Part shown: positions 1 to 5,581 of the stretch, piece by piece | Layout of the letters: each line of letters begins with the position of its first letter | Position numbering within the stretch: position 1 is the first letter of the stretch | Source of the DNA: Chloroflexota bacterium | Lineage (GTDB): Bacteria > Chloroflexota > Dehalococcoidia > Dehalococcoidales > Fen-1064 | Reading direction: 5' to 3' | Length of the DNA: 5,901 nt | NCBI GenBank assembly: GCA_026389745.1 | Contig: JAPLHG010000111.1 | Location: 1-5,901 of the forward strand | Notes under the pieces: model-generated | What the model saw: only the letters and a program-made list of their open reading frames with translations | Database searches by the model: none | What the model was told of the DNA's origin: nothing | Made by a program: the position numbers and the translations under genes

Positions 1-505
1 ATTCATGCGACTGAACACTTGTCTGCTGCATACCAATGAGCGGCGTATACCCCCCCAGCCTCTGGTCGATGGCGTTGATCACCTGGTATATCGCGGGAAT
101 CAGCGTCTGCTGATTTATGGTTCGACTGGCGTCATAGTAGACCTGAACGGTACCGCTTTGACCGGGTCCCAAGGCGTCCATCCCGGCAGGAACGACGATC
201 ACCGCATCGAGGTCGCCGCTGTTGAGCGAGGCTAATAGATCGGCGAGGTTCCCACTCTGGGTCTGGAATTCCTTCTGGTTGTTTTGGATGACCGCACCCT
301 CCAGGCCCTGGGTCATGTATGAGGCGGTCCGCGGTGAACCCTCATCGGACAGTCCCACCCTGAAAGTCTGGGTGTCCATGTTCTGAAAGGCCCAGCCGAA
401 AAGCAGGATGAAGATGATGGGAAAGAGGAAGCTGAAGAAAAGGGCTCCCCGGTTCCTGACGAGCTGCTTGTACCGGGCCACGAATACGGCTCTGAAAGCT
501 CTCAA
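1..505 (-). CDS. ABC-2 type transporter permease, N-terminal part (runs off left edge)
   Basis: Membrane subunit of a DrrAB-like ABC-2 exporter. It would form the transmembrane path for an unknown substrate (drug, lipid or polysaccharide precursor). The frame is open from 505 to the window edge, giving 168 codons with no stop. It has a basic start (residues 2-19, with ARYKQLVRNR) and one hydrophobic segment at about residues 21-41 (FFSFLFPIIFILLFGWAF). A soluble stretch follows, with LSDEGSPRTASYM and LNSGDLDAVIVVPAG, as in the extracytoplasmic loop of ABC-2 permeases. The remaining membrane segments lie outside the window. I chose the TTG at 505-503 because it overlaps the ATPase stop by 4 bases (TTGA) and has GGGAAGAGG about 8 bases upstream. 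No in-frame ATG exists nearby; a GTG 8 codons downstream is the alternative. The family call is firm and the substrate is unknown. Confidence 0.85.
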   Translation of the reverse strand, partial: MRAFRAVFVARYKQLVRNRGALFFSFLFPIIFILLFGWAFQNMDTQTFRVGLSDEGSPRTASYMTQGLEGAVIQNNQKEFQTQSGNLADLLASLNSGDLDAVIVVPAGMDALGPGQSGTVQVYYDASRTINQQTLIPAIYQVINAIDQRLGGYTPLIGMQQTSVQSHE

Positions 506-1385
506 TCTCTTATCCTCTTCCCGGTTAATTTCAGAAAGACATCCTCCAATGTTGCCTGCCGGACGGATAGCTCTGACAGTTCGGTTGATCTCTTTGAGGC
601 CAAATCCAGCAGTCCGGATATGACGGAGGGGATGTTGTTGGTGTAGACCACAACATCGTCCCCCTCCTTGATTACCCTGGAGACATCGGGAAGGCTGGCC
701 AGAATCTGGTCGCCGGGGTATTCCTTCATCTTGAACTGAATGGCACTCTCTCTGATGTTGGACTCAATCAGCTGCTGGGGGCCGGCCAGGGCGATTATCT
801 GCCCGTAGTCCATAATGGCGATTCGGTCACAAAGTCGCTGCGCTTCCTCCATGTAGTGGGTCGTCAGTAATACCGTCTTCCCGCCGCGGCGGGAGGTCTC
901 AATCACTTCCCACATGGCCCGGCGCGCTTGAGGATCCAATCCCGTGGTGGGCTCGTCAAGGAAGATTATCTCCGGGTCATTGACGAAGGCCAGAGCTACC
1001 GAGAGACGCTGCTGCTGGCCTCCCGAAAGGTTCCGGAAGAGAACGTCCCGGCTTTCCTGTAGGGAGGCCAGATCGATGATCTGCGATGTCGGGACCGATT
1101 TCTTGTACAGGCAGCGGAAGAAGTTGACGGTTTCCCGCACGTTGAGATCAGGGAAGAGGGCCGGATTTTGTGATTGTACCCCGATGCGTTCCTTCACGGT
1201 TCGGGTGTCCTGCGCAGCCCTTCGATTATCTCCACCGTCGTGGTCTTTCCGGCGCCATTCGGCCCGAGCATGCCGAAGACTTCTCCCCTGGTTATGCTGA
1301 AGCTGATCCCGTTAACAGCCTTGACATCTCCGTAGGTTTTGACGAGATGGCTGACTTCGACAACTGTTTCAGGCATAGAATTCAT
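502..1385 (-). pseudogene. ABC transporter ATP-binding protein, DrrA/CcmA type, reading frame broken
   Basis: ATPase subunit that would power the adjacent ABC-2 permease. It is read as two pieces. Piece 1 (1385-1194) has the A-loop Tyr18 and the Walker A motif GPNGAGKTT at residues 41-49. It ends with EGLRRTPEP and a TGA. Piece 2 (GTG at 1197 to 502) has the Q-loop (RIGVQSQ), the signature LSGGQQQR, Walker B IIFLDEPTTGLD, the H-loop TTHYM and the family C-terminus LEDVFLKLTGK. Both pieces belong to one protein. In frame 2, the codons just upstream of 1197 read QDTRT before VKERIGVQ, which is what the family has there. The usual linker between EGLR and that point (a PDSG-x-V-x-V-x-G-type strand, about 15-18 residues) is absent. 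This fits a deletion of 3k+1 bases. It is either a true mutation or an assembly error. The ribosome binding site before the ATG at 1385 is weak, and ATG 1376 is the alternative. Confidence 0.85.
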
Positions 1386-1589
1386 TTTACCGTAGTGCGC
1401 TCATAAAGTAAACGACCACCAAGGTCCGTCCGAGCGTCTGGCCGCCTACCCTTCTTACGCGACGGCTGAAGCGCGTATAACTCAACAACAGGCAGGCCCC
1501 TTCAGGTCTTTCCAAGTGCCCCGGTAAAAAGCGTCGGCAAATCCGCTAGCAGAATCTTGATATGTTACCGCGTAAGAATCCATTACGGC

Positions 1590-1618
1590 TTGCGCCTATT
1601 CGGGTACGGTGCTAAAAT
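1590..1618 (+). promoter_or_regulatory. Putative sigma-70-type promoter of the acetyltransferase gene
   Basis: TTGCGC (1590-1595) and TAAAAT (1613-1618) are separated by exactly 17 bases. The -10 matches consensus at 5 of 6 positions, the -35 at 3 of 6. It would give a leader of about 75 bases before the ATG at 1702. The call rests on sequence pattern only. Confidence 0.4.
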
Positions 1619-1687
1619 TGGCGTACTCAAAGGGCCTGGCGGGTCATTCGTAGTGAAAAGGAGCCAAACGAAGGGATATTTCAAGCC

Positions 1688-1695
1688 AAGGAGGT
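1688..1695 (+). promoter_or_regulatory. Strong ribosome binding site of the acetyltransferase gene
   Basis: AAGGAGGT is a full match to the anti-Shine-Dalgarno complement, 6 bases before the ATG at 1702. It fixes the start codon. Confidence 0.9.
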
Positions 1696-1701
1696 ATCAA
1701 G

Positions 1702-2244
1702 ATGTTAAAGGGTAAATTGGTTTTACTCCGCCCGGTACAAAGAACGGATGCCGGTTATTTTTTAAAGTGGTTTAACGATCCGGAAGTTACACAATACCTG
1801 GGTATGTATTTACCCATGACCGAAATGGCGGAACAGAAATACATCGAGGAATTAGGCGCATCTAAAGCCGCCACAGATGCCCCGTTCGTGGTCGAGGCCA
1901 TTGACGGTGATAAGAGCAAGCCCATCGGTAGCATCGGCTTGCATCGCATAAATCCCAAGGACCACAGCGCTACCCTAGGCATCGCCATCGGGGACAAACA
2001 GTACTGGAGCAAGGGTTACGGCACCGAAGCCGCCAGATTGATCATTAAATATGGTTTTGAACAAGTGAATCTCCACAGGATTTCATCCTCGGCGTGGTCT
2101 TTTAACGAACGCAGCCTCAGGTTACATCTCAAAGTAGGTTTCCGGGAGGAAGGCAGACGCCGCGAGGCGGTTTATATTAACGGCGCTTACCACGATGAGG
2201 TGATGTTCGGTCTGTTGCGGGAGGAGTGGGAGAAGTTGAAATAG
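1702..2244 (+). CDS. GNAT family N-acetyltransferase (RimJ/RimL-like)
   Basis: A cytoplasmic acetyl-CoA-dependent N-acetyltransferase of the RimJ/RimL-like (Acetyltransf_3) branch. That branch acetylates protein N-termini, amino sugars or small amines; the substrate here cannot be read from sequence. The protein is 180 residues, the usual length. It opens with LVLLRPVQRTDAGYF and WFNDPEVTQYL, typical of the family. Strand residues PIGSIGLH (about 74-81) lead to the acetyl-CoA pyrophosphate loop WSKGYGTEAARL (about 102-113), which matches Q/R-x-x-G-x-G/A with Lys at the first position. A late motif with N135-E-R-S and KVGFREEGRRRE (about 144-155) is also characteristic. The start is fixed by AAGGAGGT 6 bases upstream. 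It appears to be a single-gene unit, divergent from the ABC genes and convergent with dinB. No terminator is evident after the stop. Confidence 0.93.
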   Translation: MLKGKLVLLRPVQRTDAGYFLKWFNDPEVTQYLGMYLPMTEMAEQKYIEELGASKAATDAPFVVEAIDGDKSKPIGSIGLHRINPKDHSATLGIAIGDKQYWSKGYGTEAARLIIKYGFEQVNLHRISSSAWSFNERSLRLHLKVGFREEGRRREAVYINGAYHDEVMFGLLREEWEKLK

Positions 2245-2296
2245 CTTTCAGTCTGACCGAGCAATGACTATCAACACGTTTATATGAAATGTTACT

Positions 2297-2467
2297 TCAA
2301 CCTTTGCTCTCTGCCTCAGACAGGGCTTGCACCAATCTCACCAGGGCATTCTTGGCTTCAAGACTGGGATGCTTATCCGCCTTGACTACGGGGATGATCC
2401 CGATTGGAAGGATGAGAGAACTACCGGAGTCGTATTGTTCTACCTGTTTGGATGGCGGTGAAGCCAT
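2297..2467 (-). CDS. Candidate small protein overlapping the dinB 3' end (56 aa)
   Basis: An ATG at 2467-2465, inside dinB but in another frame, opens 56 codons that run 124 bases past the dinB stop to a TGA at 2299-2297. Past the overlap the product looks protein-like. A hydrophobic run (SLILPIGIIPVV, about residues 17-28) is followed by KADKHPSLEAKNALVRLV and an acidic helix-like tail. About 60% of codons in the non-overlapping part end in G or C. Against it, I see no ribosome binding site before the ATG, so translation would depend on coupling to dinB. I do not recognise a family. It could instead be the decayed remnant of a longer gene, or chance. Confidence 0.35.
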   Translation of the reverse strand: MASPPSKQVEQYDSGSSLILPIGIIPVVKADKHPSLEAKNALVRLVQALSEAESKG

Positions 2468-3587
2468 ATTTGTCGCGGATGCGGTCGGTAGCGCGGTTCA
2501 ATCTCTCCAGTCTCTGCTCGGCGCTATTCATCAGCGATAGTTGCTTCCCCGGCTCGCTCAGGCTTGAAACGCCGATGCCAATCAACCTGATGGCCCGCCT
2601 ATCGGCTGTCACCGCTTTCTGCAGAAGTTCGTTGCCGGTTTGAAAGACGGTCTGGTCAACATCAGTCAGTTGGGGTAGAGTGCATTGGCGGGTGATGGTG
2701 GTAAAGTCGGCATATCTGACCTTGATAGAGACACATTTCGCCTGTTTACGGAGTTCCCGCAGGTCAGCCCCAACCCTTTCTGTCAGGTAACGCAGTGTCG
2801 CGGACAGAAGGACATTGTCGCGGGTATCCTCTTCAAAAGTGGTCTCCCGGCTAATTGACTTGGCTTCTGCCGGCGATGTTACGGGACTATCATCGGTACC
2901 ATTGGCATGACGGTACAACATGTCACCAAACACGCCAAAACGGCTTTTCAGGGCAGGTAGCGGCATTCTGGCTAGCTGACCAATGGTTCTGATGCCAAGA
3001 CCCGTTAAAACCTGTTCGGTCTTCTTGCCCACGCCCGGTAATTTGCGGATGGCGAGTGGCGCCAGAAAGGCGGACTCTCCGCCGGGCGGGACTTCAATCA
3101 ATCCGTCCGGCTTGGACTCGTCGGAGGCGGCTTTAGCCACCACTTTGCAGGTGGCAATGCCAACGGAGGCAACTATTCCCAGCTCATCTTTGACGCGTTG
3201 TTTGATTTTAAGAGCCATCTGGCGGATAGAACCGTGTAATGACTCGAAACCGGTGGCATCCAGGTAGGCTTCGTCCAGTCCCGTCGGTTCTAGGAAAGGA
3301 GAGAAATCGGCCAGTATTGCCATAAATTTTTTAGAAACCTCGGCGTAGCGCTGATAGTTACCCTCGATGAAGATTGCTTGAGGACAGAGGCGGAGGGCAG
3401 TCGCGAGCGGCATACCGGAATGCAAACCAAAGGCACGGGCTTCATAAGAAGCGGTGGCAACGACACCGCGCCGATCGGGTTTGCCCCCGACCACCACCGG
3501 CTTGCCTCTCAATTCGGGATTGGAGGCCTGCTCCACGGAAACGAAGAAGGCATCCAGGTCGATGTGCATAATAGTACGCTGCGACAT
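2421..3587 (-). CDS. dinB: DNA polymerase IV (Y-family translesion polymerase)
   Basis: An error-prone DNA polymerase that copies across damaged bases and works with the sliding clamp. The protein is 388 residues, a little longer than the 351-residue E. coli Pol IV. The palm begins MHIDLDAFFVSVE, with metal-binding Asp10 and steric-gate Phe15. YEARAFGLHSGMP (48-60) is the nucleotide-binding finger region. The second catalytic pair is Asp105-Glu106 in GLDEAYLD, where the usual Ser before this motif is Gly103. SVGIATCKVVAKAASD and KPDG (141-162) complete the palm. A thumb helix-hairpin-helix sits at about 182-200 (RKLPGVGKKTEQVLTGLGI). QLSLM (349-353) resembles the clamp-binding peptide, and the tail ends AIQTGRTIRLR. 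The ATG at 3587 has AGGGGTGA 9 bases upstream. It diverges from the small gene at 3721. I see no clear LexA box, so damage control is unproven. Confidence 0.97.
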   Translation of the reverse strand: MSQRTIMHIDLDAFFVSVEQASNPELRGKPVVVGGKPDRRGVVATASYEARAFGLHSGMPLATALRLCPQAIFIEGNYQRYAEVSKKFMAILADFSPFLEPTGLDEAYLDATGFESLHGSIRQMALKIKQRVKDELGIVASVGIATCKVVAKAASDESKPDGLIEVPPGGESAFLAPLAIRKLPGVGKKTEQVLTGLGIRTIGQLARMPLPALKSRFGVFGDMLYRHANGTDDSPVTSPAEAKSISRETTFEEDTRDNVLLSATLRYLTERVGADLRELRKQAKCVSIKVRYADFTTITRQCTLPQLTDVDQTVFQTGNELLQKAVTADRRAIRLIGIGVSSLSEPGKQLSLMNSAEQRLERLNRATDRIRDKYGFTAIQTGRTIRLR

Positions 3588-3596
3588 TAGTTATCT

Positions 3597-3630
3597 TCAC
3601 CCCTCTGAACGGCTCGCGTACGATATTCTA
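3597..3630 (-). promoter_or_regulatory. Putative dinB -10 element and ribosome binding site
   Basis: On the minus strand, TAGAAT (3630-3625) matches the -10 consensus at 5 of 6 positions. It lies about 37 bases before the dinB ATG. AGGGGTGA (3604-3597) is the ribosome binding site. No good -35 is seen at the normal distance, which might mean an activated promoter or simply a weak one. Confidence 0.4.
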
Positions 3631-3708
3631 ACATGGTACAAAATAGCTATTGCCATTTGACCTAACTTTATCATTGGAGTTTCGTTATTATTATTAGATA
3701 GTACCAGT

Positions 3709-3717
3709 GGAGGTGAT
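3709..3717 (+). promoter_or_regulatory. Strong ribosome binding site of the 42-residue gene
   Basis: GGAGGTGAT matches the 16S rRNA tail complement over 9 bases, with 7 bases from GGAGG to the GTG at 3721. It is the main reason to accept the short frame downstream. Confidence 0.7.
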
Positions 3718-3720
3718 GCG

Positions 3721-3849
3721 GTGAAGGGTGGATTAATCAGAAGGTTGCTTTTCAGATTGCACTGGTTGATTATGTCTGAAGAGACCAAATACGCCTATCT
3801 CTGGGCGCGCACTGAAGAACAACTTGAATACCAACGGCGGAATGGCTAA
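3721..3849 (+). CDS. Small basic protein of 42 residues, divergent from dinB
   Basis: I do not recognise a family. A GTG start with a near-perfect ribosome binding site opens 42 codons ending in TAA. The first half is basic and amphipathic (KGGLIRRLLFRLHWLIM), with Arg/Lys alternating with Leu, Ile, Phe and Trp, as in a helix lying on a membrane or packing on a partner. The second half (SEETKYAYLWARTEEQLEYQ) is a charged, aromatic, helix-prone stretch ending RRNG. It is too hydrophilic for a normal transmembrane segment. It starts 133 bases from the dinB start on the opposite strand and is followed by a possible terminator stem. No function is inferred. The main support is the ribosome binding site plus protein-like composition. 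Confidence 0.6.
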   Translation: MKGGLIRRLLFRLHWLIMSEETKYAYLWARTEEQLEYQRRNG

Positions 3850-4013
3850 CCCAGTTGCCTGAACCCCGGGGTTTGAATAGCCTGTAGATCATGTAATTCA
3901 ATCCCGGGGTTCTTTATTCCCTGCTTCCTTGCGTCTTCAGTTGGTAGCCCAGGTGGAATAAATAATTCAGTATCATCTACGATATATGACCCATCTTTTA
4001 ACAAGCCCATCAT
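3846..4013 (-). CDS. Candidate small hypothetical protein (55 aa)
   Basis: I do not recognise a family. The frame stays open upstream to 4169, but I chose the first of two adjacent ATGs (4013-4011) because AAGGGGAA lies just upstream at normal spacing. The protein starts MMGLLKDGSYIVDDTELF, continues IPPGLPTEDARKQGIKNPG and ends TPGFRQLG. It is acidic to neutral, without a membrane segment or signal peptide. The upstream in-frame codons (for example RDLSGLSLNVHEGE) also read like protein. So the gene may once have been longer, or may be a remnant. Its last 4 bases overlap the stop of the 42-residue gene on the other strand, and its coding DNA contains the inverted repeat at 3861-3912. It may be real, decayed or chance. 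Confidence 0.4.
   Translation of the reverse strand: MMGLLKDGSYIVDDTELFIPPGLPTEDARKQGIKNPGIELHDLQAIQTPGFRQLG
3861..3918 (+). terminator. Possible Rho-independent terminator of the 42-residue gene
   Basis: GAACCCCGGG (3861-3870) pairs perfectly with CCCGGGGTTC (3903-3912). An inner TTGAAT/ATTCAA pair (3873-3878 with 3896-3901) extends the stem around a loop of 17 bases. The sequence then reads TTTATT, a short and imperfect T-tract. It lies 11 bases after the TAA of the small gene. The long two-part stem and weak T-tract make this only a fair terminator. It could instead be a protein-binding site or coding sequence of the opposing frame. Confidence 0.4.
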
Positions 4014-4071
4014 CGTTTCCCCTTCGTGAACATTTAAGCTCAATCCACTTAAGTCCCGCGATAATCTGGCT

Positions 4072-4102
4072 TTGGTGTCCAGTATAATTATTTGGTATAC
4101 TG
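4072..4102 (+). promoter_or_regulatory. Putative promoter and operator dyad of the antiporter gene
   Basis: TTGGTG (4072-4077), an 18-base spacer and TATACT (4096-4101) form a plausible promoter, with a -10 matching at 5 of 6 positions. Embedded in it is a perfect dyad: CAGTATA (4080-4086), 9 bases, then TATACTG (4096-4102). A dimeric repressor bound there would cover the -10 and the spacer. Because the dyad is symmetrical, a TATACT also faces the minus strand towards the small frame at 4013, though no good -35 accompanies it on that side. Confidence 0.45.
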
Positions 4103-4140
4103 TTTTGAGAATTTGTGAAGCAATTTCCACGCTGGCACAA

Positions 4141-4150
4141 AGGAAGGGAG
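4141..4150 (+). promoter_or_regulatory. Ribosome binding site deciding the TTG start of the antiporter gene
   Basis: AGGAAGGGAG lies 7 bases before TTG 4158. The first in-frame ATG (4197) has no such site upstream, so the TTG is preferred. Confidence 0.6.
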
Positions 4151-4157
4151 AGAAATA

Positions 4158-5357
4158 TTGGTCCCCCATTCGATTTTAACGACCATCGAATTCCAGATGA
4201 GTCTGCTGATGTTCGTGGCGTTGGCGGGTTACCTCGCGGCGTATATCATCAAGCAACCGGCTTCCATCGGCATCATCCTCGCTGGCATTGTGGTTGGCCC
4301 CTCTCTGCTCGGGCTCGTAACTTATACGGACTTCGTCGCCAGTTTCGCGCAACTCGGCGCGGTGGTCTTGCTCTTTACAATCGGCCTTGAATTCGAGGTC
4401 GAGGAAATTGCCAAGATCAAGTATTTATTGATTGCCCTGGCGGGCGTGGTGGTGCCGTGGGGGTTGGGGTTTGCCGTTGCCCTGGCTTTTCATTACAACT
4501 TCAACACATCCGTGTTTATCGGCACGGCTATCTCGGCTACAAGCATCGCCATCACAGCTACCGTGTTGGAGGAACTGGGTAGACTGCAAACACCTGCCGC
4601 GAGGGCAATACTCGGTGCGGCGATCATTGATGATGTGCTTGCCCTTCTGGCACTTTCGGTCTCTGAGCAGCTTGTAAGTGGTTCGATCCTTCCGATTCAC
4701 CTCCTCATCGATTTCGGAAAGGCATTCGGTTTCATTTTCATCGCAGTCGTCCCCGTGAGGCTACTGCTGCGACGTTTCATCATACGGTTCAATCCTACAA
4801 AAGTGGCTGAAAAGTATCCTGAGGCTATGTTCGCCTTCGCAATGGTGGTAGCATTCTTATTTAGCATGGCCGCGGGGCTAGCGGGGCTTTCCCCGGTGGT
4901 CGGTTCGTTCCTGGCAGGCGTGTGCTTTACCGGAACACTTTTCAAGCGAAGCGACATTTTCCGCGAGGGGGCACACCACCTGAAGGTGATCTTCGCCTCA
5001 ATATTCTTCATTTCTCTCGGAGTGCTTTTAGATACGAAGACATTGACTCCGGGGCTCCTCCTTTTTACACTAGCCCTCGCCGCGGTTGCTATCGTTTCAA
5101 AGTTCCTCGGATGCGGCATCTCCGCGCGGCTCCTGGGATTCGGCGGAAAGGAGGCGAGTGTCATTGGCGTGGGAATGGCACCAAGGGGCGAAGTTACCAT
5201 GGTGGTGGCGCTTATCGGTTTATCGCAGGGGTATATCAACCGCGATATTTACTCAGCGTTGATATTGATGAGTTTGCTGACAACGTTGCTGGCACCCCTA
5301 ATTCTCCGGAACTGGCTGTACAGACCGGGAAAAGCTAGGGAGGTAAAACTGGTATGA
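4158..5357 (+). CDS. Cation:proton antiporter, CPA2 family (Na+/H+ exchanger domain)
   Basis: An integral membrane antiporter that would exchange Na+ or K+ for protons, serving pH and salt homeostasis. It has 399 residues, nearly all hydrophobic, with about 12-13 predicted membrane segments. Seen motifs: IILAGIVVGPSLLG (39-52) and FTIGLEFE (73-80), both typical of Kef/NapA-like proteins. The unwound helix motif TSIAITATVLEELGRL is at 128-143. The ion-binding pair Asp158-Asp159 is in GAAIIDDVLAL; two acidic residues suggest electrogenic exchange by family analogy. SPVVGSFLAG (245-254), Lys315 in a late helix (VSKFLG) and APRGEV (341-346) complete the set. It ends soon after the last helix, so it lacks the RCK/TrkA domain of KefB/KefC. 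The start is TTG, supported by AGGAAGGGAG 7 bases upstream; ATG 4197 would remove 13 residues. It appears monocistronic. Family certain, ion unknown. Confidence 0.93.
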   Translation: MVPHSILTTIEFQMSLLMFVALAGYLAAYIIKQPASIGIILAGIVVGPSLLGLVTYTDFVASFAQLGAVVLLFTIGLEFEVEEIAKIKYLLIALAGVVVPWGLGFAVALAFHYNFNTSVFIGTAISATSIAITATVLEELGRLQTPAARAILGAAIIDDVLALLALSVSEQLVSGSILPIHLLIDFGKAFGFIFIAVVPVRLLLRRFIIRFNPTKVAEKYPEAMFAFAMVVAFLFSMAAGLAGLSPVVGSFLAGVCFTGTLFKRSDIFREGAHHLKVIFASIFFISLGVLLDTKTLTPGLLLFTLALAAVAIVSKFLGCGISARLLGFGGKEASVIGVGMAPRGEVTMVVALIGLSQGYINRDIYSALILMSLLTTLLAPLILRNWLYRPGKAREVKLV

Positions 5358-5556
5358 AAGATACTCCTGGTGCGTTGGGCTGCCCCTAAAAAGGATTCTA
5401 ACTTCAGGGGGTGAAGTTGACTCGAATTCGTTTATAGTGCTTGCCGTCAAATTACGTTTCATAGTTGGACTAACTACACTCAAAAAGTGGTTCTTAACTG
5501 GCAACTAATGTAACATTTTGCCATTGACAACTGCCTTATAAAAACGGCCGAGAAAA
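5358..5556. other. Intergenic region after the antiporter gene
   Basis: About 200 bases with no supported gene, tRNA or strong hairpin. It lies between two convergent genes. I see no good terminator for the antiporter transcript; a CCCCT/AGGGG pairing at 5383-5412 is too weak and lacks a T-tract. Confidence 0.5.
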
Positions 5557-5576
5557 CCCGGCATTTTAATGCCGGG
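5553..5576 (-). terminator. Rho-independent terminator of the zinc-ribbon gene
   Basis: Read on the minus strand, CCCGGCATT and AATGCCGGG (5576-5568 with 5565-5557) form a perfect 9-bp G/C-rich stem around a 2-base centre. TTTTCTC follows directly, and another T run lies slightly further on. It sits 5 bases after the stop of the gene at 5582. On the plus strand no T-tract follows, so it serves only the minus strand. Confidence 0.85.
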
Positions 5577-5581
5577 GAGTG

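Larger units (their letters stand above)
1386..1701. other. Intergenic region between divergent ABC unit and acetyltransferase
   Basis: A stretch of 316 bases with no convincing gene or tRNA. It holds a fair plus-strand promoter (1590-1618), the acetyltransferase ribosome binding site (1688-1695) and a perfect 10-bp inverted repeat (TTCTTACGCG at 1452-1461 against CGCGTAAGAA at 1569-1578). I could not identify a convincing minus-strand promoter for the ABC unit, although the sequence between 1386 and 1420 on that strand is fairly A/T rich. Confidence 0.6.

Noticed and set aside
5..235. Plus-strand frame of 76 codons at the left edge
   Set aside because: It is antisense to the ABC-2 permease, whose minus-strand frame is clearly the real one.
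944..1406. Plus-strand frames of 118 and 78 codons
   Set aside because: They are antisense shadows of the ABC ATPase, Arg/Ser/Cys-rich and without family features.
3657..3691. TTGACC and TATTAT upstream of the 42-residue gene as its promoter
   Set aside because: The spacing is 23 bases, too long for a standard promoter, so I did not list it as a feature.
3597..3788. Minus-strand frame of 63 codons upstream of dinB
   Set aside because: It overlaps the dinB leader and the better-supported 42-residue plus-strand gene, and has no ribosome binding site of note.
4697..5239. Minus-strand frame of 180 codons
   Set aside because: It is antisense to the antiporter, whose membrane segments and APRGEV motif are unmistakable.
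5383..5412. CCCCT/AGGGG pairing after the antiporter gene as a terminator
   Set aside because: The stem has only 5 pairs with a long loop and no T-tract.
5524..5542. TTGACA followed by TATAAA, looking like a promoter
   Set aside because: The spacer is only 7 bases, and no plus-strand gene follows.
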